A DNA stretch of 64,000 bases from Hyalella azteca (lineage: Eukaryota; Arthropoda; Malacostraca; Amphipoda; Hyalellidae), in the NCBI RefSeq assembly GCF_000764305.2, contig NW_025941287.1, positions 1 to 64,000 on the forward strand. The letters run 5' to 3'. Positions 1 to 11,301 of the stretch are shown here, in pieces. The translations under genes and the position numbers were made by a program. Position 1 is the stretch's first letter, and each line of letters starts with the position of its first letter. The notes under the pieces were generated by a model. The model made no database searches. It was given only the letters and a program-made list of their open reading frames with translations, and was not told the DNA's origin.

Positions 1-87
1 AGCAGCCTCAGCAACTGATCGTCCATCAAAGGCAGCAGCCTCAGCAACTGATCGTACATCAAAGGCAGCAGCCTCAGCAAGTGATTA
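1..87. repeat. 33-bp minisatellite, cut by the window edge
   Basis: Two full units and one partial unit of a 33-bp repeat (AGCAGCCTCAGC...CATCAAAGGC) run from the first base. The array probably continues to the left of the window. It lies in the presumed intron upstream of the exon at 417. Confidence 0.9.
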
Positions 88-383
88 GGGACAACAACAG
101 ATTTATTATTTTGATAACAATCATGATTATTATCAATTACCTCTCATGAACTTTGTAATATTTACTCTTTCCTTTTGATTATTATTATTACACAAAATTT
201 TACCTAAGATCAGCTGGGATGTCTAAATAACATAAATCTTTGAATTAGCCCAAAGAGATAAAATGATTGAAATTTACTTGAACGCACCGGATACATGATC
301 TTATATATATAGCTTTTAATTTGCAATCGGTAAAAACTGAAATCTATGGACCGAAAAAAATGCCATCAACGCTAAAAAATATT

Positions 384-416
384 TACTAACACCTCAATGC
401 CTTTTTTATGCCCCAG
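384..416 (+). promoter_or_regulatory. 3' splice site: branch point, pyrimidine tract and acceptor AG
   Basis: TACTAAC at 384-390 is a perfect match to the strongest known branch-point consensus. It is followed by a T/C-rich tract and CCCCAG ending at 416, about 26 nt downstream, a normal spacing. Base composition shifts sharply to GC-rich right after this AG. Together these support a real intron-exon boundary on the plus strand. Confidence 0.75.
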
Positions 417-1004
417 ACCTGTGCTGGAGACCTGCTACGGAGCGACGCCATACCTCCCGCCGCGGCGCGCGGGTGCGCACTGTATCGCCTGCAGCAGCAC
501 AACTCGCACGCCTGCCTGCCTACGTCATCAGCCGCCCACCACTACCCTGCCTGCCGTACGACCGGCGCCCTCAACCCCAGCTTGTCGTACGCAACCCTCG
601 ACCACAGACTCCAGAGGCACGTCCTACCGCCACCGCCTCCTGAGTTCACGTCACCCACAGAAGCTCCTCTGGGAGATCCATGTGGTGTTAGCGGTGGTGG
701 ATGTGGCGGCAGCGGTGACGGATGTTGCGGCAATGGTGGTGGATGTGGAGGCAACACTGGTAGCTTTGGTGGGAACGGTAGTGGATCTGATGGAAATGTT
801 TTGTGCAGCGTTGGTGGTGGAGGTGGGAATGTGGTAAGCCATAACGCCATTCTACACGTAACAGACACGGGTGGTGGCACCGCTGTAGATGTCCGCGGGT
901 GCGGACTGTGGTCCGGATCTCGGCATGGCTTGTCGCTATCATGCGACGATCATAGCGACGGTCGGCAGCCTCTTATTTCCAATCAACACGAAAGCTCCGT
1001 TTAA
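417..1004 (+). CDS. Terminal coding exon of an unidentified host gene (Pro-rich, then Gly/Cys-rich tail)
   Basis: Read in phase 0 from the splice acceptor, this gives about 195 residues to a TAA at 1002-1004. I see a Cys/Ala/His-rich stretch, then a proline run (LPPPPPEF) near residues 72-79. A glycine/cysteine-rich segment follows (GGGCGGSGDGCCGNGGG and similar), then a more ordinary C-terminus ending in ESSV. Codon third positions are mostly G or C in the first half, unlike the surrounding AT-rich DNA, which argues for coding. No catalytic or structural domain is recognisable. The composition resembles the disordered cytoplasmic or C-terminal tail of a larger protein, but that is inference. 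The ATG at 408 lies inside the presumed intron and is probably not a start. An overlapping frame (397-837) and GC-rich antisense frames also stay open, as expected of low-complexity DNA. I do not recognise the gene. Confidence 0.55.
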   Translation, partial: TCAGDLLRSDAIPPAAARGCALYRLQQHNSHACLPTSSAAHHYPACRTTGALNPSLSYATLDHRLQRHVLPPPPPEFTSPTEAPLGDPCGVSGGGCGGSGDGCCGNGGGCGGNTGSFGGNGSGSDGNVLCSVGGGGGNVVSHNAILHVTDTGGGTAVDVRGCGLWSGSRHGLSLSCDDHSDGRQPLISNQHESSV

Positions 1005-1244
1005 TGCAGCATTAAAAACAATAATACTTCTTAAAGCATCTTATCTAGATACATGTAGTTCTGTAAAAAATTTTTCTGTGGTAAATTTGAGTCGGTTTCA
1101 CGTCAGAACAACCTTTAATTAAGTTGTTTTTGCTTGTAATTTTATTTCTTAAAGTTAAGGAAGAAATACACATTTTCTTTTAAATATTTATGATTTTATT
1201 CATTTTTTAAATCTTTAGCATTCCGAGAAGATATCATGCATATG

Positions 1245-1250
1245 AATAAA
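1245..1250 (+). terminator. Candidate poly(A) signal AATAAA
   Basis: AATAAA lies about 240 nt after the stop codon of the exon at 417-1004, in an AT-rich 3' untranslated stretch. Such hexamers are common by chance in this DNA, so it is a candidate only. Confidence 0.4.
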
Positions 1251-1756
1251 TTATTGAGCTATATATTTGTTGTTAAGGAGCTGTATGTCGTGTTGCTGAA
1301 TGAAAGAATTCAGAAAAAACGTTCGTGTATATAATTATATATAGATCCATAGGACTCCAAGAAGTGTTAAGTGAAGATGAAGTGTTAGGTTTATAACGCT
1401 CAATGCATTTTTGTATAATATTTAAGCTAAATCATACGGTGATGATGGCGATGCTGGGTAAAGTAAAAGGTGTTCGTCTTTATTCATACGGGAACGAAAT
1501 ATCCGCGCACACGGAAGCGCGAGGTTAGGCTGATGATGATTTCTATTTTCATGTATTGGAAGTCAGGAAAAATTAGATGTAGGTTTGATGAGCGGTCCTG
1601 GCGGATATTGGAAGTCAGCGACAATATATATTGCATTTATATAGCTTAAAAAATCATTGAAAAAATGAGTATGAGTCCAACGGAACCAATTCGAAGTAAC
1701 GAGACCACTTCGGTGTTTCGCTGTAAAACTAACTTTTGCGTAACCGCGAAATATGA
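1251..1756. other. AT-rich intergenic DNA
   Basis: No gene, transposon end or repeat that I can support. Short open frames here are chance. Confidence 0.6.
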
Positions 1757-1955
1757 TCGTCACTTGATGAATGTGTTCATCATTCAATGAATGCGTCTAT
1801 CATTCATCACTGAATGTTATCATCAATTAGTGAATGCGTTTAACACTTGATATAGGTTTTCATCAATTAACTAATGCATCCATCACTTTATGAATGATCT
1901 CATGAATAAATGAATGCGTTTATCACTTAATGAATGTGCTCATCGCTTTATGATT
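1757..1955. repeat. Degenerate minisatellite (about 20-24 bp)
   Basis: About nine diverged units of the type ATCACTTNATGAATGNGTTC repeat with variable spacing. It is old, with frequent indels. Confidence 0.65.
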
Positions 1956-4601
1956 ATAAGCCAGGTTTGTTGCGATGAAATATATTGTAGGAATAAAAAT
2001 CAGAAAATAACAGATGGCTGTTGACCTTCGCAACCGCAATTGATTTGTCGTTGAAAAATTTGCTGTGTTGATAATTAAACAGAATTACGTTGCTTCGTGC
2101 CATTGTCTTAGTAACCTTTAAAGCGTATCTAATTTACGCGCTCTTACCATGAAATTTTGTATGATTTTCTCAGTCAATTTATTGATTAGGTTCCAATCGA
2201 AATAAATGTCCAAATGAAAATTAATTGGAATCGTAACGCGAAAAAGTAGGAGCGAAGTCACTTTTCGGTAAATATTAATGATACATTTTCACTGTATGGT
2301 TATTAGACGTATCCGAGTTTTGCTGCTGCATGATGAGAAAATTTGTTCTATTGCGGGATTGTAGTTTTGGTGCCATTATAGATTTTATTTCATGTCAACA
2401 TTAAGAAGATGCTAGAGTTTCATCGTAGAAGCAAGGTTTCTACATTTTTTACTGATATTCTCATTTTGTAAACTTCGGTTAACTTCGATTATGCTATCTA
2501 ATGGCCAAATTAACAGGCTAGGGCCAAAAAATTCACTAGCTAGAGTGTTGAATTTATTATTCAAACGCATCAGATTATTTGTATTTTTTTTTTAAATCGC
2601 AGTATTCAACATAGAATTTCCGTGGTCCAGCAGCGCGCGGACAATCTATCATTGGTCAGAAAATTATGATCTTGTTTCTTGTGAATGAACTTGTGGGGAA
2701 ACTTTAGAGGGGAAAGGGGTTAGTGTTATTATGGAGGATTCAGAATCTGAACTCTGAATTATTTAAAAAAACACGAAAGCTCATTGACCATGGTGTTAAA
2801 ATTTTTCCAAGCATGCTATTTTTAAACTACGTAATTAATTTCAACCACAATTAGAACCAATTGAAAATTTAAAGTCAATAGTCGCGATACAATTTTATAA
2901 GCGGAAGATATTATTATTAAACTTTTATGATATTTGGTATAATTGATAACAATATTCACTGAATTTTCGCTCTAATCACTCGAATTTAAACAGAAACAAG
3001 GGCATATTTTAAGCTGCGAATGATTGTAATCTCTTGAAGTTTCTAGTTTAGATTCGGGACATTTTTCGACCCCATGTTTTTTCCATCAGTTATGCGGTAT
3101 TCTATGTGCAGCAAACGCTCCTTACCGTAGAATACAATATAATTTATTTCATTATTTTTAATAGGAAATAAAGGTGAGCTCATATTCGTTGGAAAGTGCA
3201 GGTAAATGTTACAGAAATAATTGTGTCTGAGGCAGAGATTTTTGTGAATTTTTTAAAGGTCTTGACTGTAGGTCATCAACAAATGCTTTTTTTATCCGAA
3301 TGATTTTATCCGAAATGATTATGGTTTTCTGATTTTGGCCGACATGGTAATTATTCTCATTATTTGATTGAAGTAACTTGTATGAATGATTATTCCACTA
3401 TAAGACAGTGAATTAAGTTTTAATAATGAAAGATGTGATGAAAGTATTGATTTTCTTTTAAATTAAATGTGATAATAACTCGGAAATTAATGATGGTGAA
3501 TTTTTAAGCTTTCCAATATTTTATCTAGCAGTCTTGTTGAAAATTTTTCATTATTAAAGTAATCAAAATATTGTACCTTAAATTCTAGTAATTTCTCACC
3601 TAATTTTATCTCGGGTAATTTTAACTACTAACTACTGGATAAAATTCAGTAGAGAAACAAATTCTAAAGTATTATTTCTGACGATGAGACTTGTAACCTG
3701 TGATCCTAGACGCACATGTTCAATGTGATTTACATTATATTGTATCAGGACTCAATCAATCATGAATAAATTTTTATAAATTCATAATAAGAAAGGTGAT
3801 AAATTTATAAACTTTATTTTATGATCAGCAAACTAGATTTTTTCAATTTTACATATAACATTGTAGCAGCGTGACGCATGTTATTAAAAGAATTTCCTGT
3901 TCAGATTTTACGATGTTTGCGACAAGATATGCAGGTGGAATTGTGCGCACCGCATGTATTGCTTTAGAAATATGTTCTTTCAAAATCCTGAGTCAAATTT
4001 AAACAAAACAGAATAGATGACTAACATTGTATTCTGCGTTGCCCTGAGCAAATGTTTTTATACAATCGTATTTTGTCAAGTAAAAATTACTCCCGGTTTC
4101 TGTTTTTCACTTCAAATAAATCTCGTCACCCAGAGATTATTCGTTTATAAAGCTATCGTAACTTCACGATAGATTGAATGTTTAATATATTTATAAATAA
4201 AAAAACAACATTTATTTATGAATGAACGTTACATGATCAAGATTTCATTGAATAGAAGTCGGAAATTTCCAATTGAGATAAAAATGCTCAATCATGCGAA
4301 CCCTCGGATTGACATCGGGAAAAGAAGTCTTTGTCGAAATCCAACACCGGATAGGACATTCCACTACAGTAAATTGTGTCGGTCCAGCAGACAGCTTTAT
4401 TTGGGCATCAGTGAACATAATCGCGAAGGCGACTTGACTGAGCGCTTAAAATTTGTATATTTTATGCCTAAATACAAATTAACCAAGATTTTACCACTGG
4501 TCAACACTATTCATTGTATTTAGTCTGTCAAGTTTATAAATCTTAAACAAGCTGCAGTACGCACCAATATGGGCTCGTAAAACCGAACGCTTTCATGCGA
4601 C
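1956..4601. other. Long AT-rich stretch without recognisable genes
   Basis: I see no exon-like composition shift, transposon terminus or tandem repeat. A 101-codon plus-strand frame at 4218-4523 has ordinary AT-rich composition and no recognisable motif, and I regard it as chance. Confidence 0.5.
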
Positions 4602-4694
4602 ATACTCAGAAAAATTGAGAGACCGTGTCCAAATAGCGATCCTCTTCTTGCCCTATCGAAGGCCATTCTGATTCCGTTTTGTCTTAGTAAAAGA
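4602..4694 (+). mobile_element. CACTCAGA-family MITE, left half
   Basis: Starts ACTCAGAAAAATTGAGAG, then the family's GTCCAAATAGCGAT block and a CCATTCTGATTCCGTTTTG version of its core. The element runs directly into the 20-bp satellite at the family's internal CAGTGCTACGT site. Confidence 0.75.
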
Positions 4695-4803
4695 ATGTAG
4701 CAGTGCTACGTACAATGTAGCTCTGCCACGTACAATGTAGCTCTGCTACGTGCAATGTAGCACTGCAAAAAGGACGTAGCACTGCTACGTCCGTTCGCTG
4801 AAT
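4694..4803. repeat. 20-bp minisatellite inside a MITE
   Basis: About five units of ACGTACAATGTAGCTCTGCT with variants. The unit contains CTGCTACGT, which matches the internal CAGTGCTACGT of the adjoining MITE, so the array probably arose from it. The same array returns at 7887. Confidence 0.85.
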
Positions 4804-5660
4804 GTAGAGTGGGCCGAAGCTTGCGTATTTTCAAATGGATCTGGGCGGGATAGTGCGATCTTTCTTTCCATTATCACTTTAAAGGCCGCGGCATCAGAGT
4901 GTCGCCATAAGTCGTGGCTCCATCTCGTGATAAAAAAACGAATGCAAGCGACGCCATTGCATGCCTGACAACGCTCAGAGAAATGGGTTACTGGGTTAAA
5001 TGGGGGTTAGATGGTTACACATATGTTGGTTACTGTGACCCACGTCCCAAGCAGCGATGCCTTTAGTATTAGTGCACTTTGACCCAGTTCGTCCCTGGCA
5101 ACAAGTCTTATCAGTGCTGCGTAAGGATAGTGCGTCACTATTTGAACAGGCTGACCCACTAGTTTCTCTGAGTGCGACAGCCCGGACCAACACAACAAAT
5201 GGACGCGGCGGCGAGCTCGTCCATCTATTCGGTCATTCGTTGCCACTGGCCATTGACTGCTCAAGAATTCACAGCTGCAGCGCTGTAATTTAAGCGTTTC
5301 AATTCTCTACTGGATTTGTACTCTTTAAAATTCATGATTGCACCCGTGAGTTATTGTTTACACAACCACCACTTTGCCGGGACTGCCTGGAACGCACGCG
5401 TGACTTGTTTGCTGTATTATTCACCTCAAGTAAAATGCACGCACACACGAGAGCGGGCGAAATCGTTGCCCTAGCTTGGCTCTCATTGTTTTTGGTTGCA
5501 AGACCAAGACAAACGTCGTTGCTTTCCTCACGTTGGCGCTGCCAAAGTTTAAATTGCATATGACATCGTTCAGGAAGTCCATTTCACGTAAGTAATTCAC
5601 TGAGAGTGCACTTGCTTCAATGTCGGAGCGCCCGGCAGAGTGAAAAGTTGCTCTGCAGTT
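4797..5660. repeat. Segmental duplication copy E1
   Basis: This stretch aligns with 8069-8928 with only scattered substitutions. Homology stops abruptly after GCTCTGCAGTT in both copies. It contains a MITE (4973-5175) and a GC-richer part with a strong potential splice donor, CACGTAAGT, near 5587, present in both copies. Open frames of 69-91 codons occur on both strands with none favoured, so I call no gene. Confidence 0.85.
4973..5175 (+). mobile_element. CACTCAGA-family MITE inside E1
   Basis: Ends GCTCAGAGAAATGGG and TTTCTCTGAGTGC are inverted repeats. The middle has TTTGACCCAGTTCG and TATCAGTGCTGCGT as in other copies. A slightly longer left interior than usual suggests a small internal insertion. 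Confidence 0.8.
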
Positions 5661-7159
5661 TATAATTGAGACAGATCCCAGCTTGTTACCTTTCACGCCA
5701 CCCGCACGTCAGTCGTGTTCTAGCCAAATTGGCAGCAACTACAAAGGAAAATTGAAATACTTCTAGAAAGTATAATGAAAGATACGCGTGCGCTCGGAGC
5801 AGGGTCTGTAAATGAATGGATGGCTTCACGATACAATTTACATTGCCTTGCTCTATTTCCCTTAAAAATTTTAATTGAAGAATTAACATAAACGACCTAG
5901 GCATTGCAATACGGGACTGGAAAATACGTAGAAATATTGTGACCGTATTATCTTGGCAAAGAAATAGATTATTGAATGATAATTTACAGATATTCCGCAG
6001 TCGAAGCAAACGAAGAAACTGAAGAAAACATGAATGTGTATTTCTAATATACGATATGGAGAAAAGCTTTCCCCAAAAAGTATTTTACATGAAACTTATT
6101 TCAACGGTCACTGGAAAATAGCAATTTTCAGACAATCATGGAGAAACTTTTTTCACAAAAATAGATTTAGTATCAATGATCTGCTAGATAAATATGCAAC
6201 AGCATCCACTAGCAGTAGCATTAATTAGCAACAATGAATGTTTTATGATAATTTTTCAAGACATGGGATGGAAAAGACTATTTATTCGAAATTTCACTTA
6301 TTTTTTTGCTTTTATAGAAGGCAACATTAAAGTGTAGCTTGTTTGGCATCGTACATAACTTTACATTCTTGAGTAACTTAATATGTTTGTGCGAATTTTG
6401 AGTCTATTTCAATTTCTAACCTAACAATTCAAGCTTCAGTTTTAGTAATTATATGAATGATTTTTTATGTTTATGACTTCCATGATTATGCTCTCGCCGA
6501 TAGCGATCAACTTGGACCATTTAGATTTCATTCATTCGTTAATTTAGACCAACATAATTCTAGCTGATAACTTAACGTAGTTTGCTAATTTAGTCTTACA
6601 AGACAACGTTCCTGTTTTATTTTCGTCGAGTATTGCAGAAAAATAACTGCAATTTGCTCAGTTGATAATTTGTTCCACATAAATAATTTGTTCGCTTAAT
6701 AACTGCATCGCGGGCGCATATCTCTATGTTCTGGATGAAGTTTGTAGTTGTTTTCGTCTCATGTTTACATGAGCGGGTTTTGGTTTTGGACTTTAACTTC
6801 AATTGTATAGTTCTTATATCAATTGAGCACCAATCACTTTTAACTGAATTTTCTCGCGGAACATCATTCCGAGTGTATAATTTTTCTTGCGGAACATCCG
6901 AGCTCCGTATAATTCTCAGAGTATAAACTCCAATGTTTTTATAGTTTTGGCTCTAGAATGAAATTAAATATGCCCACACTTTACGTCCCGGGAAAATGGT
7001 TAAATGACGTTATTTACGGAATAGGAGTTCAGCATCAAAAATCTTTTACTATTAGAACGGCTGAAATGTTGTCCATTAGCCGGGACATGGATAGCCACGC
7101 TCGGACCTCCGACCAAGTCAGACGTTACTTCAAGATGTCCCCTAAACCAGACATGACAT
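5661..7159. other. AT-rich unique-looking DNA
   Basis: No supported gene. A 107-codon minus-strand frame (5686-6009) and others are unremarkable. A two-unit imperfect 33-bp tandem repeat (GCGGAACATC core) lies at about 6849-6915. Confidence 0.5.
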
Positions 7160-7233
7160 TATGACGCTGAATCAACGTTTAATAAAACGTCTTTTTTAAA
7201 ATAAACTTTAATTAAACGTAGTTTCAGCGTCAT
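7160..7233. repeat. Inverted repeat, about 24-bp arms
   Basis: TATGACGCTGAATCAACGTT at 7161 pairs with AACGTAGTTTCAGCGTCATT ending about 7233, around an A/T-rich loop. It could be a tiny MITE relic or a hairpin. No function is implied. Confidence 0.7.
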
Positions 7234-7284
7234 TTGTCTGGTGTGTGCTGTCCTTTGTCTCTTCGCCATCGTCCTAACCGCTCA

Positions 7285-7848
7285 GCGTCTCTCATCGCCC
7301 TTCACCGACGTCCCTCATCGTCCTTCATCGGCGTCCCTCATCGCCCTTCATCGGCGTCCCTCATCGCCCTTCACCGGCGTCCCTCATCGCCCTTCATCGG
7401 CGTCCCTCATCGCCCTTCGCCGACGCCCCTCAACGCCCTTCACCAGCGTCCCTCATCGCCCTTCTCCGACGTCCCTCATCGCCCTTCACCGGCGTCCCTC
7501 ATCGTCACGCCCCTCAACGCCCTTCACCGGCGTCCCTCATCGTCCTTCACCGGCGTCCCTCATCGCCCTTCACCGACACGTCCCTCATCGCCCTTCTACG
7601 ACGCCACTCATCGCACTTCACCACCGCCCCTCATCGCCCTTCACCACCGCCCCTCATCAACCTTCACCGACGTCCCTCATCACCCTTCACCACCGTCCCT
7701 CATCGCCCTTCACCACCGTCCCTCATCGCCCTTCACCACCGCCCCTCATCACCCTTCACCGACGTCCCTCATCACCCTTCACCACCGCCCCTCATCACCC
7801 TTCACCACCGCCCCTCATCACCCTTCACCACCGCCCCTCATCCTTCAC
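7285..7848. repeat. 23-bp satellite array
   Basis: About 24 units of a 23-bp repeat built from CGTCCCTCATCGCCCTTCAC with G/A/C variants. Because 23 is not a multiple of 3, all plus frames stay open with a 23-residue period. The 211-212-codon frames here are by-products of the repeat, not genes. The array ends exactly at an adapter junction. The same unit recurs at 11302-11374. Confidence 0.9.
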
Positions 7849-7886
7849 CTGTCTCTTATACACATCTAGATGTGTATAAGAGACAG
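7849..7886. other. Nextera mate-pair junction adapter (artefact)
   Basis: CTGTCTCTTATACACATCT immediately followed by its reverse complement AGATGTGTATAAGAGACAG: two 19-bp Tn5 mosaic ends, the circularisation junction of a mate-pair library. It separates the 23-bp satellite from the 20-bp satellite, so these need not be neighbours in the genome. Confidence 0.97.
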
Positions 7887-8068
7887 ATGTAGTGCTACGT
7901 ACAATGTAGCTCTGCTACGTACAATGTAGCAGTTCTACGTACGATGTAGCTCTGCTACGTACAATGTAGCTCTGCTACGTACAATGTAGCTCTGCTACGT
8001 ACAATGTAGCTCTGCCCCGTACAATATAGCACTGCAAAAGGACGTAGCACTGCTGCGTGCTTCTGCTG
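7887..8068. repeat. 20-bp minisatellite, second array
   Basis: About eight units of ACGTACAATGTAGCTCTGCT, the same family as 4694-4803 but longer. It sits at the left edge of duplication copy E2, right after the adapter junction. Confidence 0.9.
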
Positions 8069-8928
8069 AATGTAGAGTGGGCCGAGCTTGCGTGTTTTCA
8101 AAAGGATCTGGGCGGGATAGTGCGATCTTTCTTTCCATTATCACTTTAAAGGCCGCGGCATCAGAGTGTCGCCATAAGTCGTGGCTCCATCTCGTGATAG
8201 AAAAAACGAATGCAAGCGACGCCATTGCATGCCTGACAACTCTCAGAGAAATGGGTTACTGGGTTAAATGGGGGTTAGATGGTTACACATATTTTGGTTA
8301 CTGTGACCCACGTTCCAAGCAGCGATGCCTTTAGTATCAGTGCACTTTGACCCAGTTCGCCCCTGGCAACAAGCCTTATCAGTGCTACGTGCGGAAAGTG
8401 TGTCACCATTTGGACAGGCTGACCCACAAGTTTTTTTTAGTGCGACAGCCCGGACCGACACAACAAATGGACGCGGCGGCGAGCTCGTCCATCTATTCGG
8501 TCATTCGTTGCCACTGGCCATTGACTGCTCAAGAATTCACAGCTGCAGCGCTGTAATTTAAGCGTTTCAATTCTCTACTGGATTTGTACTCTTTAAAATT
8601 CATGATTGCGCCCGTGAGTTATTGTTTACACAACCACCACTTTGCCGGGACTGCCTGGAACGCACGCGTGACTTGTTTGCTGTATTATTCACCTAAAGTA
8701 AAATGCACGCACACACGAGAGCGGGCGAAATCGTTGCCCTAGCTTGCCTCTCATTGTTTTTGGTTGCAAGACCAAGACAAACGTCGTTGCTTTCCTCACG
8801 TTGGCGCTGCCAAAGTTTAAATTGCATATGACATCGTTCAGGAAGTCCATTTCACGTAAGTAATTCACTGAGAGTGCACTTGCTTCAATGTCGGAGCGCC
8901 CGGCAGAGTGAAAAGTTGCTCTGCAGTT
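8069..8928. repeat. Segmental duplication copy E2
   Basis: Direct copy of 4797-5660 with scattered substitutions. Unlike E1 it continues without a break into the 45-bp repeat of D1. Confidence 0.85.
8241..8443 (+). mobile_element. CACTCAGA-family MITE inside E2
   Basis: Counterpart of 4973-5175. The right end has mutated to TTTTTTTTAGTGC. Confidence 0.75.
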
Positions 8929-10083
8929 ACAGAAACCTGCAAATGATCGCCGTATAACTGAAATGATCAGACAACAGAAGCCTGCAAATGATCGCCGTAT
9001 AACTGAAATGATCAGAGAACAGAAGCCTGCAAATGATGGCCGTATAACCAAGATGCTGAGGGAGGGGATGGATCATAAACGAGGCGAGGGCTTCAGCAAT
9101 GAGGGCTCCTGACATGCGTCGAGAATGTAATCGAGAACGGCTTACAAGAGGCAGCCTCATAAAAAAGATATAAGAGGTCGTGCAGTAATGGATGTATGGC
9201 CGGTTATCACCGACAAAAATTACCGATTAGAAACCGATTATATTAATGGAATAAGGAGGGGAAAACGAGCAAGCAAACAACATGAGTTATTTATTAGCTC
9301 AGGCGAATCAATGGTCCCTAATGTGAAAATGTAGGCACAACATTCCAATGTTATTCATCAGCTCAAAGCTGTGCATTTATTATGCAAAATTAAGTTATTA
9401 GCTATGCGGATCAATTAGTACGAGACACAGCTATTAATATTGATAAATAAGAGCTTCATTTAACTTAATAGTGGGCACAATATCAATGTACTTTTGCATT
9501 ATTACCATTTTTTATCTCTTTCTATAGAGCAAAGTGTGACCAATTAAGAAATAAGTATTATAGAATAAAAAACACGTAATAACGTATAACAAATGAGCTC
9601 AATATCATTATTTGTAAAAGAGAATACCAGGATGACAATCGCAGAAAACTAGAATCTACTACTAGAATATGCAATATTGGAATAATAGGCTGACTCTGTA
9701 CACTGTCTTGCTAAGACATGAAGAGCCCAAGAGAAAACACCAGCTGGCTGACGTGTGGTCGATGGCTGGCTTAAAGCTGGCCGGCGAGAGAAGACTGCAA
9801 TTTAAACCTCAATTTTAATAGGCTTTACTTCGCAAAAATACTCGGGAGTTATTCGAAGCCTTTGTCAGGCTCAGGATTAGGGTCGTCTGCCGTCGTCGTC
9901 AGTGTCTTCGACGTTCTCACGAAGACGAGAACAAGAAACCTGGGTTTCTGATTATAAATATATCTTATTTCTAGAAGATCCATTCGAGGAAACCTTGGAA
10001 GAGACCTCGTCTCTGAGCCCCTGAGGGGTTCTTTGACAACTTTAAATTTCGCTCAGATCGAAGTCCGGAGAACCACACAAGAC
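8929..10083. repeat. Segmental duplication copy D1 with coding-like 45-bp repeat
   Basis: Begins with about three 45-bp units whose plus strand reads (MIREQKPANDRRITE)n and ends MDHKRGEGFSNEGS-stop near 9112. About 970 bp of non-coding, mostly AT-rich sequence follows. The right part is GC-richer and ends GGAGAACCACACAAGACC at an adapter junction. It matches D2 along its length. It could be a piece of a retroelement or a duplicated gene end; I cannot decide. Confidence 0.75.
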
Positions 10084-10121
10084 CTGTCTCTTATACACAT
10101 CTAGATGTGTATAAGAGACAG
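10084..10121. other. Nextera mate-pair junction adapter (artefact)
   Basis: Same 38-bp inverted pair of Tn5 mosaic ends as at 7849. It joins the end of D1 to the start of D2, so their tandem order is not proved. Confidence 0.97.
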
Positions 10122-11301
10122 GAGAACAGAAGCCTGCAAATGATCGCCGTATAACTGAAATGATCAGAGAACAGAAACCTGCAAATGATCGCCGTATAAC
10201 TGAAATGATCAGACAACAGAAGCCTGCAAATGATCGCCGTATAACTGAAATGATGAGAGAACAGAAGCCTGCAAATGATCGCCGTATAATCAAGATGCTG
10301 AGGGAGGTGATGGACCATAAACGAGGGGAGGGCTTCAGCAATGAGGGCTCCTGACATACGTCGAGAATGTAATCGAGATCGGCTTACAAGAGGTAGTCTC
10401 CATAAGAAAGATATAAGAGGTTTTGCAGAAATGGATGTATGGCCGGTTATCTACCGCCAAAATTTACCGATTAGCAACTGATTTTATTAATGGAACAAGA
10501 AGGGAAAAACGAGCAACCATAAAACATGAGTTATTATTAACTCAAGCGAATCAATGGTCCCTAATGAATTTATAATGAACTATAATGCTGTGCATTTATA
10601 ATGCTCAATTTAGTTCTTAGCTATGCGGATCAATCAACACGAGAAATAACTATTAACATTGATAAATAAGAGCTTCATTTGACTCAATAGTAGGCCCAAT
10701 ATTAATGTACTTATGCTTTATTTCCACTTTTTATCTCTTTCTATAGAGCAAAGTATGGTCACCTACGAAATAAGTATTAAACAGTAAAAGACACGTAATA
10801 AAGTATATCAAATGAGCTCAATATTATTACTTGTAAAAGAGAATAACAGTAACCATGGCAGAAAATTAGAATCTACTACTAGAATAGGCAATATTGGAAT
10901 AATAGGCTGACTCTAAACAGTGTCTTGCAAAGATAAGAAGAACCCAAGAGAAAACACCAGCTGGCTGACGTGTGGTCGATGGCTGGCTTAAAGCTGGCCG
11001 GCGAGAGAAGACTTTAATTTAAACCTTAATTTTAATAGGGTTTATTTCGTAAAAATATCCGAGAGTTATTCGAAGCCTTTGTCAGGCTCAGGATTAGCGT
11101 CGTCTGCCGTCGTCGTCAGTGTCTTCGACGTTCTCATGAAGACGAGAACAAGAAACCTGGGTTTCTGATTATAAATATATCTTATTTCTAGAAGATCCAT
11201 TCGAGGAAACTTTGGAAGAGACCTCGTCTCTGAGCCCCTGAGGGGTTCTTTGACAACTTTAAATTTCGCTCAGATCGAAGTCCGGAGAACCACACAAGAC
11301 C
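10122..11301. repeat. Segmental duplication copy D2
   Basis: Direct copy of D1, with about four and a half 45-bp units and the same stop after SNEGS (near 10353), then the same non-coding tail with scattered substitutions and small indels. It runs straight into 23-bp satellite units. Confidence 0.8.

Noticed and set aside
408..416. ATG at 408 as start of the left-edge gene
   Set aside because: It lies between the pyrimidine tract and the acceptor AG, inside the presumed intron.
7234..7879. Two overlapping 211-212-codon open frames rich in Pro/Ser/His
   Set aside because: They are rotations of the 23-bp satellite, and one runs into the adapter. No start context or splice signal.
7849..7886. 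Perfect palindrome that could be a terminator, recombination site or TIR
   Set aside because: Exact match to paired Tn5 mosaic ends used in library preparation, recurring identically at unrelated sites.
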